NCBI GenBank assembly: GCA_963712065.1
Contig: CAVQGM010000002.1
Coordinates: 558,001-622,000 of the forward strand
From: CAVQGM01 sp963712065
Lineage (GTDB): Bacteria; Actinomycetota; Acidimicrobiia; Acidimicrobiales; Acidimicrobilacustridaceae
Direction: 5' to 3'
DNA: 64,000 nucleotides
Shown here piece by piece: positions 45,070 to 52,948 of this stretch (position 1 is its first letter; each line of letters opens with the position of its first letter). Under the pieces are notes generated by a model. The model did not search any database, was not told where the DNA came from, and was given only the letters and a program-made list of their open reading frames with translations. Position numbers and translations under genes: made by a program.

Positions 45070-46318
45070 GGCCGGGTCCGAGCGTCATCTCGTCCCGGTC
45101 CCGCACGTCGACACGATCGCCGAGCTCAACGAGCTGATCGCCGCAGCGATGGCCACCGATGACGCCAGGTTCATCGCGCATCGGCGGATCACCGTCGGCG
45201 AGCACTTCGAGCTCGAAGCCCCAGCCCGCTACGTCCGCCGCCGCCTCGACGTGCGGGTCGAAGCGGAGGTGATCGAGGTCCTCGACGGGGCCACGGTCGT
45301 GGCCCGGCATCAGCGGGGTCGCAAGGGCGACGAGGTCCTCAGCCTGGATCACTACCTGGACGTGATGGTCCGCAAGCCCGGCGCCTTGGTGTCGTCGACA
45401 CCGCTGGCCCGGGCCCGAGCATCGGGCACGTTCACCGAGGTCCACCAACGTCTCTGGGACCAGGCCCGTCGCCGGCTCGGCGACCGGGACGGCACCAAGG
45501 CGCTCATCGACGTGCTGTTGGGTCACCGCACGATCCCCGCCCAGGCGATCGTCGCCGGCCTCACCCGCCGCCCTGGGAGGCCGCACGCCTGGCCGAGGAC
45601 GCCAAACGATCGAAGCTGTCCTACCTCGGGTTCCTCGCCGAGCTCCTCGAGACCGAGGTCGACTCGCGGGCCGAACGCCGCCGGCAACGCCGCATCACCG
45701 AAGCACGCTTCCCGAGGCTCAAGCGGCTCGCCGACGTCGATCTCGACGCCGCCGCGACCGTCAACCCCGCCACCATCGCCACGCTCGCCGCCAGCGGCTA
45801 CATCACCGCTGGTGATCCCGTCGTGCTGCTCGGCGACTCCGGCACCGGCAAGTCCCACCTGCTCATCGGACGGCCACGCCGCCTGCGAAGCCGGCCTGCG
45901 GGTCCGCTACGTCACCACCGCGCAGCTCGTCAACGAACTCGCCGAAGCCGCCGACGAACGACGCCTCTCCCGCCTCGTCGGCCGCTACGGACGGATCGAT
46001 CTGCTCTGCCTCGACGAACTCGGCTATTTCCAGCTCGACACCCGCGGATCCGAGTTGCTGTTCCAGATCCTGACCGAACGCGAGGAGAAGTCGAGCGTGG
46101 CTGTCGCCTCGAACCTTCCCTTCAGCGAATGGGGCAAGGTCATCCCCGACGCCCGCCTCGTCGCTGCCGTCATCGACCGCGTCACCTTCAACGCCCACAT
46201 CATCGAGACCGGCACCAAGTCCTACCGGCTCCGCGTCACCCGTCGACGACGCTCAACAGGTGGGGCCAAACCAGACGAGCACCCTGGCGCCAATCCGGGT
46301 TGACGTCCCCAGTTGACC
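45070..46318 (+). mobile_element. IS21-family element remnant (istA and istB fragments)
   Basis: 45077-45590 encodes the C-terminal third of IstA without the DDE core: ELNELIAAAMATDDARFIAH, VVARHQRGRKGDEVLSLDHY and GTKALIDVLLGHRTIP. From about 45566 another frame encodes IstB: KLSYLGFLAELLETEVDSRA, Walker A LLGDSGTGKSHLLIG, then after an indel near 45868 ACEAGLRVRYVTTAQLVNEL, Walker B LLCLDELGYF and ASNLPFSEWG. A short AGTTGACC/TTGACGTCC motif after the stop (46301-46320) may be the right end. The 5' part and DDE catalytic residues are gone, so it cannot transpose alone. Confidence 0.8.
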
Positions 46319-46438
46319 GTTCCGGGACGCGGCCCCGGTCCCTGGGTGGCATCTCGAGGTCCGCGTGCAGCGATCGACCCCAGCTTCGTCACAGGACGCG
46401 CGGCGCCACGTCACGGCGAGGCCGTCCCCCACCGCTGG

Positions 46439-46834
46439 TTACGTCTCGGTCCACCGGAGGTCCTTCCAACGCCACGGCGCTTCGTCGACGAGGAGCTCCG
46501 GGTCGCCAGTCCAGAGGTCGGCGTCTTGTGCGACCGCGAGCGCGGCGGCGAAGCCGTCCGCGTACGACATCGACCAGTCGGCCTTGATGCGGGCTGCGGC
46601 CAAGACCATGCGCTCATCCGGAAGGCGAGCGTCGAGCACGTCACGCAGGTCTCGCACGGTCTCGACCGCCTCGCCCTCACCGTGGAGGCGCCGGAGCACG
46701 TAGTGCACCTCGCCGAGGTTGATCCACGACATGAGCGGGCGCTCGTCCTCGAGGAGGTTCGCAACCCGGACCGCGGCTTCCCCCTCGTCCTCGAGGTAGC
46801 GGAGCACCGCCCAGGAATCCAGGACGGCGCTCAA
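46439..46834 (-). CDS. vapC: PIN-domain toxin (VapC)
   Basis: 131 residues. Acidic residues expected of PIN RNases are in place: Asp in AVLDSWAVLRYLEDE, Glu in NLGEVHYVL, Asp in SYADGFAAALA and Asp in LWTGDPEL. VapC toxins cleave RNA, often tRNA. The TTG at 46834 overlaps the antitoxin stop (TTGA), giving coupled translation typical for VapBC. Confidence 0.88.
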   Translation of the reverse strand: MSAVLDSWAVLRYLEDEGEAAVRVANLLEDERPLMSWINLGEVHYVLRRLHGEGEAVETVRDLRDVLDARLPDERMVLAAARIKADWSMSYADGFAAALAVAQDADLWTGDPELLVDEAPWRWKDLRWTET

Positions 46835-47061
46835 CGCCCGTCCTCGCGTGCGCGGTCTGCCGAACGCTCGGCCGCCAGCTCGTCGACGAGGGGCGAGCCA
46901 TGGAACCGGCCGCGCAACGGTCGCCGGCGATCCGTTGGCCGGACTGCGACGTGGTCGTCGTGACGCCAGAAGCTGACCTCGTCTCCGGGCTCGATGCCGA
47001 GCTCGTCGCGGAGCTCTTTGGGAATGACGACCTGGCCCTTCGGCCCGACGCGGTGAGTCAT
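46831..47061 (-). CDS. vapB: AbrB/SpoVT-type antitoxin (VapB)
   Basis: 76 residues. The swapped-hairpin AbrB domain occupies the first 45: RVGPKGQVVIPKELRDELGI and PGDEVSFWRHDDHVAVRP. The basic/acidic tail LVDELAAERSADRAREDG is expected to bind VapC. ATG 47061 is 7 nt from a TATACT -10 with no ribosome binding site (leaderless). A palindromic site just upstream is a likely autoregulatory operator. Confidence 0.9.
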   Translation of the reverse strand: MTHRVGPKGQVVIPKELRDELGIEPGDEVSFWRHDDHVAVRPTDRRRPLRGRFHGSPLVDELAAERSADRAREDGR

Positions 47062-47068
47062 ACCAGGA

Positions 47069-47089
47069 AGTATAACCAGGCCGCCTGGT
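47069..47089 (-). promoter_or_regulatory. VapBC promoter and operator
   Basis: On the minus strand TATACT (47069-47074) is the -10. Directly upstream of it lies ACCAGG-CGG-CCTGGT (47075-47089), a 6-bp inverted repeat with a 3-bp spacer. A third CCTGGT follows between the -10 and the ATG. The VapBC complex probably binds here to repress itself. Confidence 0.6.
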
Positions 47090-47201
47090 GACCTCGCGGT
47101 GCCGGGTCACGGTCGGCGCGGCGGGGTGTGAGGCCGAGCTCGGCGCCGGTCTCGCTCGGCGCGAGGTCATGCGGCGGTCGGCGCCCGTCGCCGACCGGTC
47201 G

Positions 47202-50108
47202 TCAGCCGGCGACGCCGTTCCCCACGGCCTGGCCGGCGGCGTGGGCGTGGAGGGCCTGCTCGTCGTCGAGGCTGGCGGGGTGGAGGTCGAACACGACCTC
47301 CTTGATCGTGCCGGTGAACGGATACGGCGCCTCGGCCTCGTAGTCGAGGTCGACGACGAGCCCGTTGTCCCGGCCGACGTCCATCCCCGCGTACGACGAG
47401 AAGGCGATGGGCACGGTGTGGGCCATGGTTCCCTCGCCGATCTGGTCGCCGTCGGCCCAGAGGGTCACCTTGCCGCCCGACCCGGGCAGGGGGGCGTCGG
47501 CCTCGAACCGCATCTCGAGCTTCACCTCGCCGGCCGGGATCGGCGTGTCCGACACCTGCCGGTACCGCTCGACCCCGAGCCACGAGTACGTGTGGTTGAG
47601 CCGGCGGTCGCCGTCGACCCACAGCGCGAACCCACCGATGAAGTCGGCGTTGGCGACGAGGACTCCCTCGGCCCCGTCGTCGGGCACGACCACGTCGGCC
47701 TCGATGGCGTACGACCGACCGTAGATGCGCGGGATCATGCCCCGCTGCACGTTCTGGACGTCGCCGGCGAAGCTGAACCGGGTCCGGGTGGGCATGGGCG
47801 GCAGGATCCCGTAGATGACCGACAGCCCGGCCATCAGCGGCAGCACGCGGTTGCGTTCGGCCTCGCTCCACCACAGCTCCTGCAGCTCCTGCACCTTCTC
47901 GGGGTGGTCGGCGGCGAGGTCGTGGGCCTGGGAGAAGTCGGTCGTGAGGTCGTAGAGCTCCCAACCGACGTCGCGGTCGGGGTCCCAGTCGGCGTCGGGG
48001 CCGAATCTCGCCAACGTCGCCGGCGACACGTCCCACGGGAGGCGGTCCGGCCGCGAGGCCGCCCACCAGCCGTCCTTGTACATGGCTCGTCCACCGAACA
48101 TCTCGAAGTACTGCTGGATGTGCTGCTCGGCGGCGTCGGCGTCGTCGAACGTGTAGCCGAAGCTGGTGCCGTCCATCGGTTCCTGGGCGATGCCGTCGAC
48201 CGAGGTGGGCTCCGGGATGCCGGCGGCCTCGAGGATCGTGGGGCCGACGTCGATGCAGTGGGTGAACTGGCTGCGCACGGTGGCGTCCGGCTGGATGTGG
48301 CTCGGCCACGCCACGACCATCGGGTTGCGGGTGCCACCGAGGTGGCTGGCGGTCTGCTTGCCGTACTGGAACGGCGTGTTCATGGCGTGGGCCCACGCCG
48401 CCGCGTAGTGAGGCGCGGTGTGCACGCCACCCAGTTCCTCGATGCCGCCGTACCTGTCGATGAGCTCGAGCTGCTGGTCGGCGTCGAGCACCAGGCCGTT
48501 GAGGAAGGTGAGCTCGTTGAACGAGCCGGTGACGGTGCCCTCCATGCTCGCCCCGTTGTCACCCCAGATGTAGAAGATCAGCGTGTCGTCGAGGTCGCCC
48601 ATCGCCTCGATGGCGTCGAGCAGCCGGCCCACGTTCCAGTCGGCGTTCTCGCAGTAGCCCGCGTACACCTCGGCCTGGCGGGCGTACAGCTTCTTCTGGT
48701 TCTCGGAGAGCGTGTCCCACGCCGGCAGGAAGTCGGGACGGGGGGTGAGCTCGGTGTCGGGCGGCACGATCCCGAGCTCCTTCTGGCGGGCCAGGGTGCG
48801 CTCCCGCAGCGCATCCCAGCCGTCGTCGAACACGCCCTCGTAGCGGTCGGCCCACTCCGGCGCCACGTGGTGGGGGGCGTGGGCGCAGCCCGTGGAGTAG
48901 TACATCATCCACGGCTTGGTGGCGTCCTGGGCCCGCACCGCGTGGAGCCACTCGATCGACTTGTCGGTCAGATCGTCGGGGAAGTAGTACTGCTCCCCGT
49001 CGTTCCCCTCGGGCACGCCGACGACCCAGTCGTCCTGGGTGATGATCGGGTCGTACTGTCCGGCGGCACCGGACAGGAAGCCCCACCAGTGGTCGAAGCC
49101 CCACGACTTGGGCCAGTGGTCGAACGGACCGGCGGCGCCCTGCACGTTGTCGGGGGTCAGGTGCCACTTGCCCATGCCCGCGGTGACGTAGCCGTTCTCC
49201 TGGAGGATGCGGGGGACGGCGGTGCACGACCGGGGCTTGGCCGCCGTGTAGCCGGGGAACGGTCCCGGGTACTCGGCGATGGAGCCGAACCCGACGCGGT
49301 GCTGGTTGCGCCCGGTGAGCAGCGCGGCGCGGGTGGGGGAGCAGACCGCGGTCACGTGGAAGCGGTTGTAGGTGAGGCCCATCTGCTGGACCCGGGTGAA
49401 GGCGGGCGTGCGGACCGGACCGCCGAAGGTGTCGAGGTTCCCGAAGCCGGCGTCGTCGATGAGCACGACGAGCACGTTGGGCGCCCCTTCGGGCGGGGTG
49501 GGGCCGGGGATCATCGACCAGTCGGGGACGGCGTCGCGAAGGGTGCGGCCGATGGTGCCGCCGAAGGGCCGATCGGGGATGGGCAGCACGGTGCGGTCGG
49601 GGCTGAACTTGCCGGCCGCCTCGGCCAGTGACGCCTTGAGGTCGGCCAGCCCGGTGCCGTCCATGGTGACCGCCGAGTGGGCAGGGGTGCCGTCGAGGGC
49701 CCGCTCCGCCTCCAGCCGGTGGTCGCGGTCGACCATGGCGATGATCAGGGCGCCACCGGGCGGGAGCTTGTCGGCCATGGCGTCCTCGAGGCCGCTGTCG
49801 ACCTTCCTCTTGGCGAACTTGCCGACGACACCGCCGACGGTGCCCCCGATCACCACCGAGGCCAGCATCGGCGGTGCGGCCAGACCCACGAGCACACCGA
49901 CGCCACCGCCCCAGCCCATGCCCTTGCGGCCGAGGTGGTCGGCGGTGTGGGTGACCTGCACCTGGCCGTCCGCCTCCTTGGCCACCAGGATCACGCCCTC
50001 GGAGTCGATCGTCCTGGCCGTGACCAGCGCCACCAGGTCGTCGAAGTCCGCCCGGGCCTCGTCGATCGTCGGGTAGGGAGCCATGATCAGGTCGTAGGTC
50101 TCGGACAT
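47202..50108 (-). CDS. DUF1269 domain fused to an arylsulfatase
   Basis: 968 residues. The first 165 or so form a DUF1269-type domain: YDLIMAPYPTIDEARADFDDL, a glycine-zipper-like hydrophobic stretch GWGGGVGVLVGLAAPPMLAS followed by VVIGGTVGGVVGKF, and GGALIIAMVDRD. From residue 210 comes a full sulfatase: NVLVVLIDDAGFGNLDTFGG, CSPTRAALLTGRN (Cys256 to formylglycine), GMGKWHLTPD, YIWGDNGAS and GGTRNPMVVAWP. The C-terminal 190 residues form a beta domain like that of the sulfatase at 31.7 kb. ATG 50108 has GGAG upstream. The DUF1269 part could tether the enzyme to the membrane; unknown. Confidence 0.88.
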   Translation of the reverse strand: MSETYDLIMAPYPTIDEARADFDDLVALVTARTIDSEGVILVAKEADGQVQVTHTADHLGRKGMGWGGGVGVLVGLAAPPMLASVVIGGTVGGVVGKFAKRKVDSGLEDAMADKLPPGGALIIAMVDRDHRLEAERALDGTPAHSAVTMDGTGLADLKASLAEAAGKFSPDRTVLPIPDRPFGGTIGRTLRDAVPDWSMIPGPTPPEGAPNVLVVLIDDAGFGNLDTFGGPVRTPAFTRVQQMGLTYNRFHVTAVCSPTRAALLTGRNQHRVGFGSIAEYPGPFPGYTAAKPRSCTAVPRILQENGYVTAGMGKWHLTPDNVQGAAGPFDHWPKSWGFDHWWGFLSGAAGQYDPIITQDDWVVGVPEGNDGEQYYFPDDLTDKSIEWLHAVRAQDATKPWMMYYSTGCAHAPHHVAPEWADRYEGVFDDGWDALRERTLARQKELGIVPPDTELTPRPDFLPAWDTLSENQKKLYARQAEVYAGYCENADWNVGRLLDAIEAMGDLDDTLIFYIWGDNGASMEGTVTGSFNELTFLNGLVLDADQQLELIDRYGGIEELGGVHTAPHYAAAWAHAMNTPFQYGKQTASHLGGTRNPMVVAWPSHIQPDATVRSQFTHCIDVGPTILEAAGIPEPTSVDGIAQEPMDGTSFGYTFDDADAAEQHIQQYFEMFGGRAMYKDGWWAASRPDRLPWDVSPATLARFGPDADWDPDRDVGWELYDLTTDFSQAHDLAADHPEKVQELQELWWSEAERNRVLPLMAGLSVIYGILPPMPTRTRFSFAGDVQNVQRGMIPRIYGRSYAIEADVVVPDDGAEGVLVANADFIGGFALWVDGDRRLNHTYSWLGVERYRQVSDTPIPAGEVKLEMRFEADAPLPGSGGKVTLWADGDQIGEGTMAHTVPIAFSSYAGMDVGRDNGLVVDLDYEAEAPYPFTGTIKEVVFDLHPASLDDEQALHAHAAGQAVGNGVAG

Positions 50109-50317
50109 CCTCGGTGCTCCTCGGCTGGCGTCGTGCGCGGGGGTCGGGGCCGCAGGCCCGGGATGATCATGGTCGACGGTGTCGGAGCCCACATCCACCA
50201 GTGTGGGTGATGACTCGCGCGACGACGGCCGCCAGGATGGGACCACGGGGCCAGGGCATCGGCGAGGTCGTCACCCGTGTGCCGGTTTCGGTTGTTTCGA
50301 TCGGATCCTTCGTCGGG

Positions 50318-50323
50318 TAGTGT
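50318..50323 (+). promoter_or_regulatory. -10 element TAGTGT of the leaderless RES antitoxin gene
   Basis: TAGTGT lies 7 nt before ATG 50331 with no ribosome binding site. A TTGTTT at 50292-50297 is too far upstream (20 nt) for an ideal -35. Confidence 0.45.
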
Positions 50324-50330
50324 CGACTCC

Positions 50331-50846
50331 ATGGCCGTGGCGACCGCCGACGTGATCGAGCGGGCCCGGGACCGGGCTGCATCCGACCCTCGGTTCGCCG
50401 ACATCCTCGCCGACCTCGTCGCCGTCGAGGCCGGCGACGCCGGGTCGTACGCGCACGCCGCCGCCGCCGCCGTGAACCGTCAGCGACGGGCCGAGGCGCG
50501 GGCCCGGTTCGTCGCCGGGTCGCTGCGCACCGCCGACGTGCAGCGCCTGCTCCACCTGGGCACACCCCAGGCGGTCCACCGGCTCCGCAGCCGGGGGCGG
50601 CTGATCGGCCTGGCGGTCGGCAACGCCACCTGGTTCCCGAGGTGGCAGTTCCGCGACGGGGAGATCCGTCCCGACCTCGACGAGATCCTCGGTCCGCTCG
50701 CCGCCTTCACCGCCGATCCCGTCGCCGCCGACCGGGTCATGCGCCTGGAGCGGGACGAGCTCGGCGGGCTGAGCATCGCCGAGGCGCTCGATCGTCCCCG
50801 CAGGGCGGGCGCGGCCCGCACGATCCTCACCGCCCTCGGCGCCTGA
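50331..50846 (+). CDS. Antitoxin of RES type (Xre/MbcA-like)
   Basis: 171 residues. An HTH-like segment TADVQRLLHLGTPQAVHRLRSRGRL precedes a C-terminal region with WFPRWQFRDGEIRPDLDEIL, which I recognise from MbcA/ParS/Xre antitoxins that neutralise RES toxins. The first 60 residues are helical and charged. It starts 7 nt below its -10 (leaderless) and ends 15 nt before the RES gene. Likely DNA-binding autorepressor and toxin inhibitor. Confidence 0.75.
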   Translation: MAVATADVIERARDRAASDPRFADILADLVAVEAGDAGSYAHAAAAAVNRQRRAEARARFVAGSLRTADVQRLLHLGTPQAVHRLRSRGRLIGLAVGNATWFPRWQFRDGEIRPDLDEILGPLAAFTADPVAADRVMRLERDELGGLSIAEALDRPRRAGAARTILTALGA

Positions 50847-50861
50847 GCCGGCGGCCCGGCC

Positions 50862-51455
50862 GTGGACGCCGTCCCGCTCCCGGGCCCCCGGCCGCCGGGC
50901 CTCCGCCGCCGGAGCCTCCCGGCGGGCACCGAGCTGTGGCGGCTCGACGTGCGGTCTCCCGTCGAGTGGAGCTGGGACGCCTTCGCCGAGCCGCGGCACC
51001 GGTTCGACTCCGCCGCCGGTGCCTTCCGAACCCGCTACGCCGCGACCTCGGTGCCCGGCGTCGCTCGCGAGCGGTATCACGACACGGGTCGGTACGTCCC
51101 CGATGACCACGCCACCCATCAACTCGTCCGGCTCACCGCCAACCGCCGGATCCGGCTGCTCGACCTGCGGACCGAGGCCAACCTCGACGCCCTGGGCCTC
51201 GACGACCGGATCAGCACGAGCCACGAGCCCGCCGTGTGGGGCGCCGCCCACCGCCTGGCCGACGCGACCCGGCGCTGGTGGCCGGACCTCGACGCCATCG
51301 TCTACCGCAGCCGCACCACGCCGCAGACCTCGGTCAACCTCGCCTTCTTCGCCACCGACGGCTTCGACGTGGCGGCGCGACCGCTGGCCGCCTGCGAGGA
51401 CGAGCTCGTCGAGCTCGTCCTCCACCACCAGTTCACGATCGCCTTCGGGTACTGA
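50862..51455 (+). CDS. RES-domain toxin (NAD+-degrading family)
   Basis: 197 residues. The family name motif residues are Arg in ELWRLDV, Glu/Asp around RFDSAAGAFRTRYAA, and Ser in IVYRSRTTPQTSVNLAFF. RES toxins are ADP-ribosyltransferase-fold NAD+ phosphorylases or hydrolases (MbcT type) that deplete NAD+. The GTG start at 50862 lies 15 nt after the antitoxin stop. The adjacent DNA-binding antitoxin supports a functional pair. Confidence 0.8.
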   Translation: MDAVPLPGPRPPGLRRRSLPAGTELWRLDVRSPVEWSWDAFAEPRHRFDSAAGAFRTRYAATSVPGVARERYHDTGRYVPDDHATHQLVRLTANRRIRLLDLRTEANLDALGLDDRISTSHEPAVWGAAHRLADATRRWWPDLDAIVYRSRTTPQTSVNLAFFATDGFDVAARPLAACEDELVELVLHHQFTIAFGY

Positions 51456-51457
51456 GA

Positions 51458-51546
51458 CCCCATGGCGCCTCGCGAGGGTCGGCGAACCCCACGGCTCGGG
51501 CCCGGGCCCACGGCCTCGCCGCTGGTGGGGTCGCTGCGCCATGGGG
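51458..51546. other. Nested inverted repeat in the RES-ZIP gap
   Basis: Outer arms CCCCATGGCGC (51458-51468) and GCGCCATGGGG (51536-51546) pair perfectly over 11 bp. Inner arms ACCCCAC (51486-51492) and GTGGGGT (51525-51531) pair inside them, and the centre holds a GGGCCC-rich core. The 299-bp gap 51456-51754 has no supported gene. It could form a structured RNA, 3'-UTR hairpin or protein-binding site. Confidence 0.5.
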
Positions 51547-51740
51547 GCCGGGGGCCATCGAGGTCGCAGGGCCGGCATCCCCGTGACCGTGACCGCCGCC
51601 GGCTGATCGTCCACCGAGCGGGGTGGTCGGCCGGCTCGGGCCGAGCTGCCGGGGATCGACCGCAGCAGCCTCTCCGCCGCCCGCTGCTGGCGGCGGGGCG
51701 CCCTCTTCGTTGCCGGGTCGGACGGAGCCGTCGGGACCCC

Positions 51741-51746
51741 TAGGGT
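51741..51746 (+). promoter_or_regulatory. -10 element TAGGGT of the leaderless ZIP gene
   Basis: TAGGGT lies 8 nt before GTG 51755 and no ribosome binding site is present. Confidence 0.4.
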
Positions 51747-51754
51747 CTGCCGGC

Positions 51755-52507
51755 GTGGTCGCCGCGATCGAACCGGACGCGTGGCTCGCGGTCCTCGTCC
51801 TGGCGTCGTTGTCGGTCGTGTCCACGGGGCTGGGCATCGGCGTGGCCGTGTGGGCCGGTCCCCGGCCCCTGCTCCGGGCGGCAGGCATCGGGTTCTCGGT
51901 CGGGGTCATGGTCGCGATCGCGTTCGCGGGGCTCCTGCCGGAGGCCGTCGGCCAAGCCGGTGTGGTGGCGGCGGTCGGGTGGGCGCTCGCCGGTGCGGCC
52001 CTGTTGGCCGCCCTCAACGTGGCCGTCCCCCACGTGCACCTGTTCGACGAGGCGCGCGGGACGGTCGCGGTGCGCCGGTCGTACCTGGTGGCGTTCGGGC
52101 TCGTCCTGCACGACTTCCCCGAGGGGTTCGCGATGGCCAACGCCTACCTCTCGTCACCGCAGCTCGGCGTCGTCGTGGCGCTGGCGATCGTGTTGCACAA
52201 CATCCCGGAGGAGTTCGCGATGGCGCTCCCCGCGGTCCTCGTGCATCGCCCGAAGGTGCTGCTCGGTGCCGCCGTCGCGTCGGCGGCCGCCGAGCCGCTG
52301 GGGGCGCTGATCGGGCTCGCGGCGGTCAGCGTGTCACCTGGCCTGAACGCCGCCTTCCTCGCCCTCGCGGCGGGGGCCATGGCCTTCGTCTCGTTCCACG
52401 AGCTGGTGCCCGTCGGCCGTGAGCTCGGCCGCCCCCGTGACACCGCGGCGGGCACCGTCGTCGGTGTCGGCGTCGTGCTGGCGCTGGGTGCGCTCGTCGG
52501 TTCCTGA
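51755..52507 (+). CDS. ZIP-family metal transporter
   Basis: 250 residues, eight predicted TM helices. The metal-binding helices carry LHDFPEGFAMANAY (TM4) and LHNIPEEFAMALP (TM5), the HxxPE/HNxPE pair of ZIP proteins. A His-containing loop PHVHLFDEARG lies between TM3 and TM4. It would import Zn2+ or a similar divalent cation. Single gene from a leaderless-type promoter; no Zur box was noticed. Confidence 0.9.
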   Translation: MVAAIEPDAWLAVLVLASLSVVSTGLGIGVAVWAGPRPLLRAAGIGFSVGVMVAIAFAGLLPEAVGQAGVVAAVGWALAGAALLAALNVAVPHVHLFDEARGTVAVRRSYLVAFGLVLHDFPEGFAMANAYLSSPQLGVVVALAIVLHNIPEEFAMALPAVLVHRPKVLLGAAVASAAAEPLGALIGLAAVSVSPGLNAAFLALAAGAMAFVSFHELVPVGRELGRPRDTAAGTVVGVGVVLALGALVGS

Positions 52508-52553
52508 TCGGGCCCGGCCATGGGCCGCCGGGCGCCGTCCCCACCGGCCGTGG

Positions 52554-52871
52554 TCAGGGAGGCGGGAGCGGACAGGCACCACCGGATCGCTGGGCGCGAC
52601 GGATGAGGTGGAGGCCGTAGCCGGTGCCGAGCAGCCAGGTCAGGGTGATGAGGGTCCCGGCGACCCACGCGTGCTCGCGCAGGACGGCGCCGAGCGAGGT
52701 GCCGGCCAGCACCGCGCCGAGCACGCCGAGCGACAAGGGCAGGTGGCACGGGCAGAGGAGGAACGAGCCGATCAGCCACCGCTGCCCACGTCGCTCGAGC
52801 GTTCGGCCCGGCGGACGCCCACCGGCGAGCGGGTCGCGCTCCGGGATCGTCGGCGTGCTGCGTGTCGACAT
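52554..52871 (-). CDS. MerE/MerT-like small metal-transport membrane protein
   Basis: 105 residues. Two TM helices: the first carries LIGSFLLCPCHLPLSLGVLG, and CPCHLP is the vicinal-Cys motif of the mercury transporter MerE. The second is WVAGTLITLTWLLGTGYGLH. A C-terminal Cys (GGACPLPPP) is extra. Its promoter overlaps a CsoR-type operator, which suggests copper or another soft metal rather than a classical mer operon, and no merA or merR is nearby. ATG 52871 is 6 nt from the TATATT -10. Confidence 0.7.
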   Translation of the reverse strand: MSTRSTPTIPERDPLAGGRPPGRTLERRGQRWLIGSFLLCPCHLPLSLGVLGAVLAGTSLGAVLREHAWVAGTLITLTWLLGTGYGLHLIRRAQRSGGACPLPPP

Positions 52872-52877
52872 GTACCC

Positions 52878-52896
52878 AATATACCCGCCCGGGTAT
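52878..52896 (-). promoter_or_regulatory. CsoR-type operator over the -10 box of the MerE-like gene
   Basis: ATACCC-N4-GGGTAT occupies 52881-52896, extended to a perfect ATACCCG-CC-CGGGTAT. On the minus strand the -10 TATATT (52878-52883) begins inside the right arm and is followed by 6 nt and the ATG. CsoR-family repressors bind such TACCC-N4-GGGTA sites and release on Cu(I) or related metals. No csoR gene is in the window. Confidence 0.65.
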
Positions 52897-52935
52897 CACT
52901 CGGGCACGGTTCCGCGCCGAGGTCCGGTGGCCGCC

Positions 52936-52941
52936 TAGCCT
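52936..52941 (+). promoter_or_regulatory. -10 element TAGCCT of the leaderless HAD gene
   Basis: TAGCCT lies 7 nt before GTG 52949, with no ribosome binding site. The gap to the divergent CsoR-type site is only 40 bp. Confidence 0.45.
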
Positions 52942-52948
52942 CCGGCGG

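Noticed and set aside
47088..49631. 847-codon plus-strand open frame opposite the sulfatase fusion
   Set aside because: Antisense shadow with Val/Gly/His-rich composition; the minus strand has the sulfatase signature.
52554..52871. Part of a complete mer operon
   Set aside because: No merR, merA, merP or merB is present nearby, and the promoter carries a CsoR-type rather than a MerR-type site.
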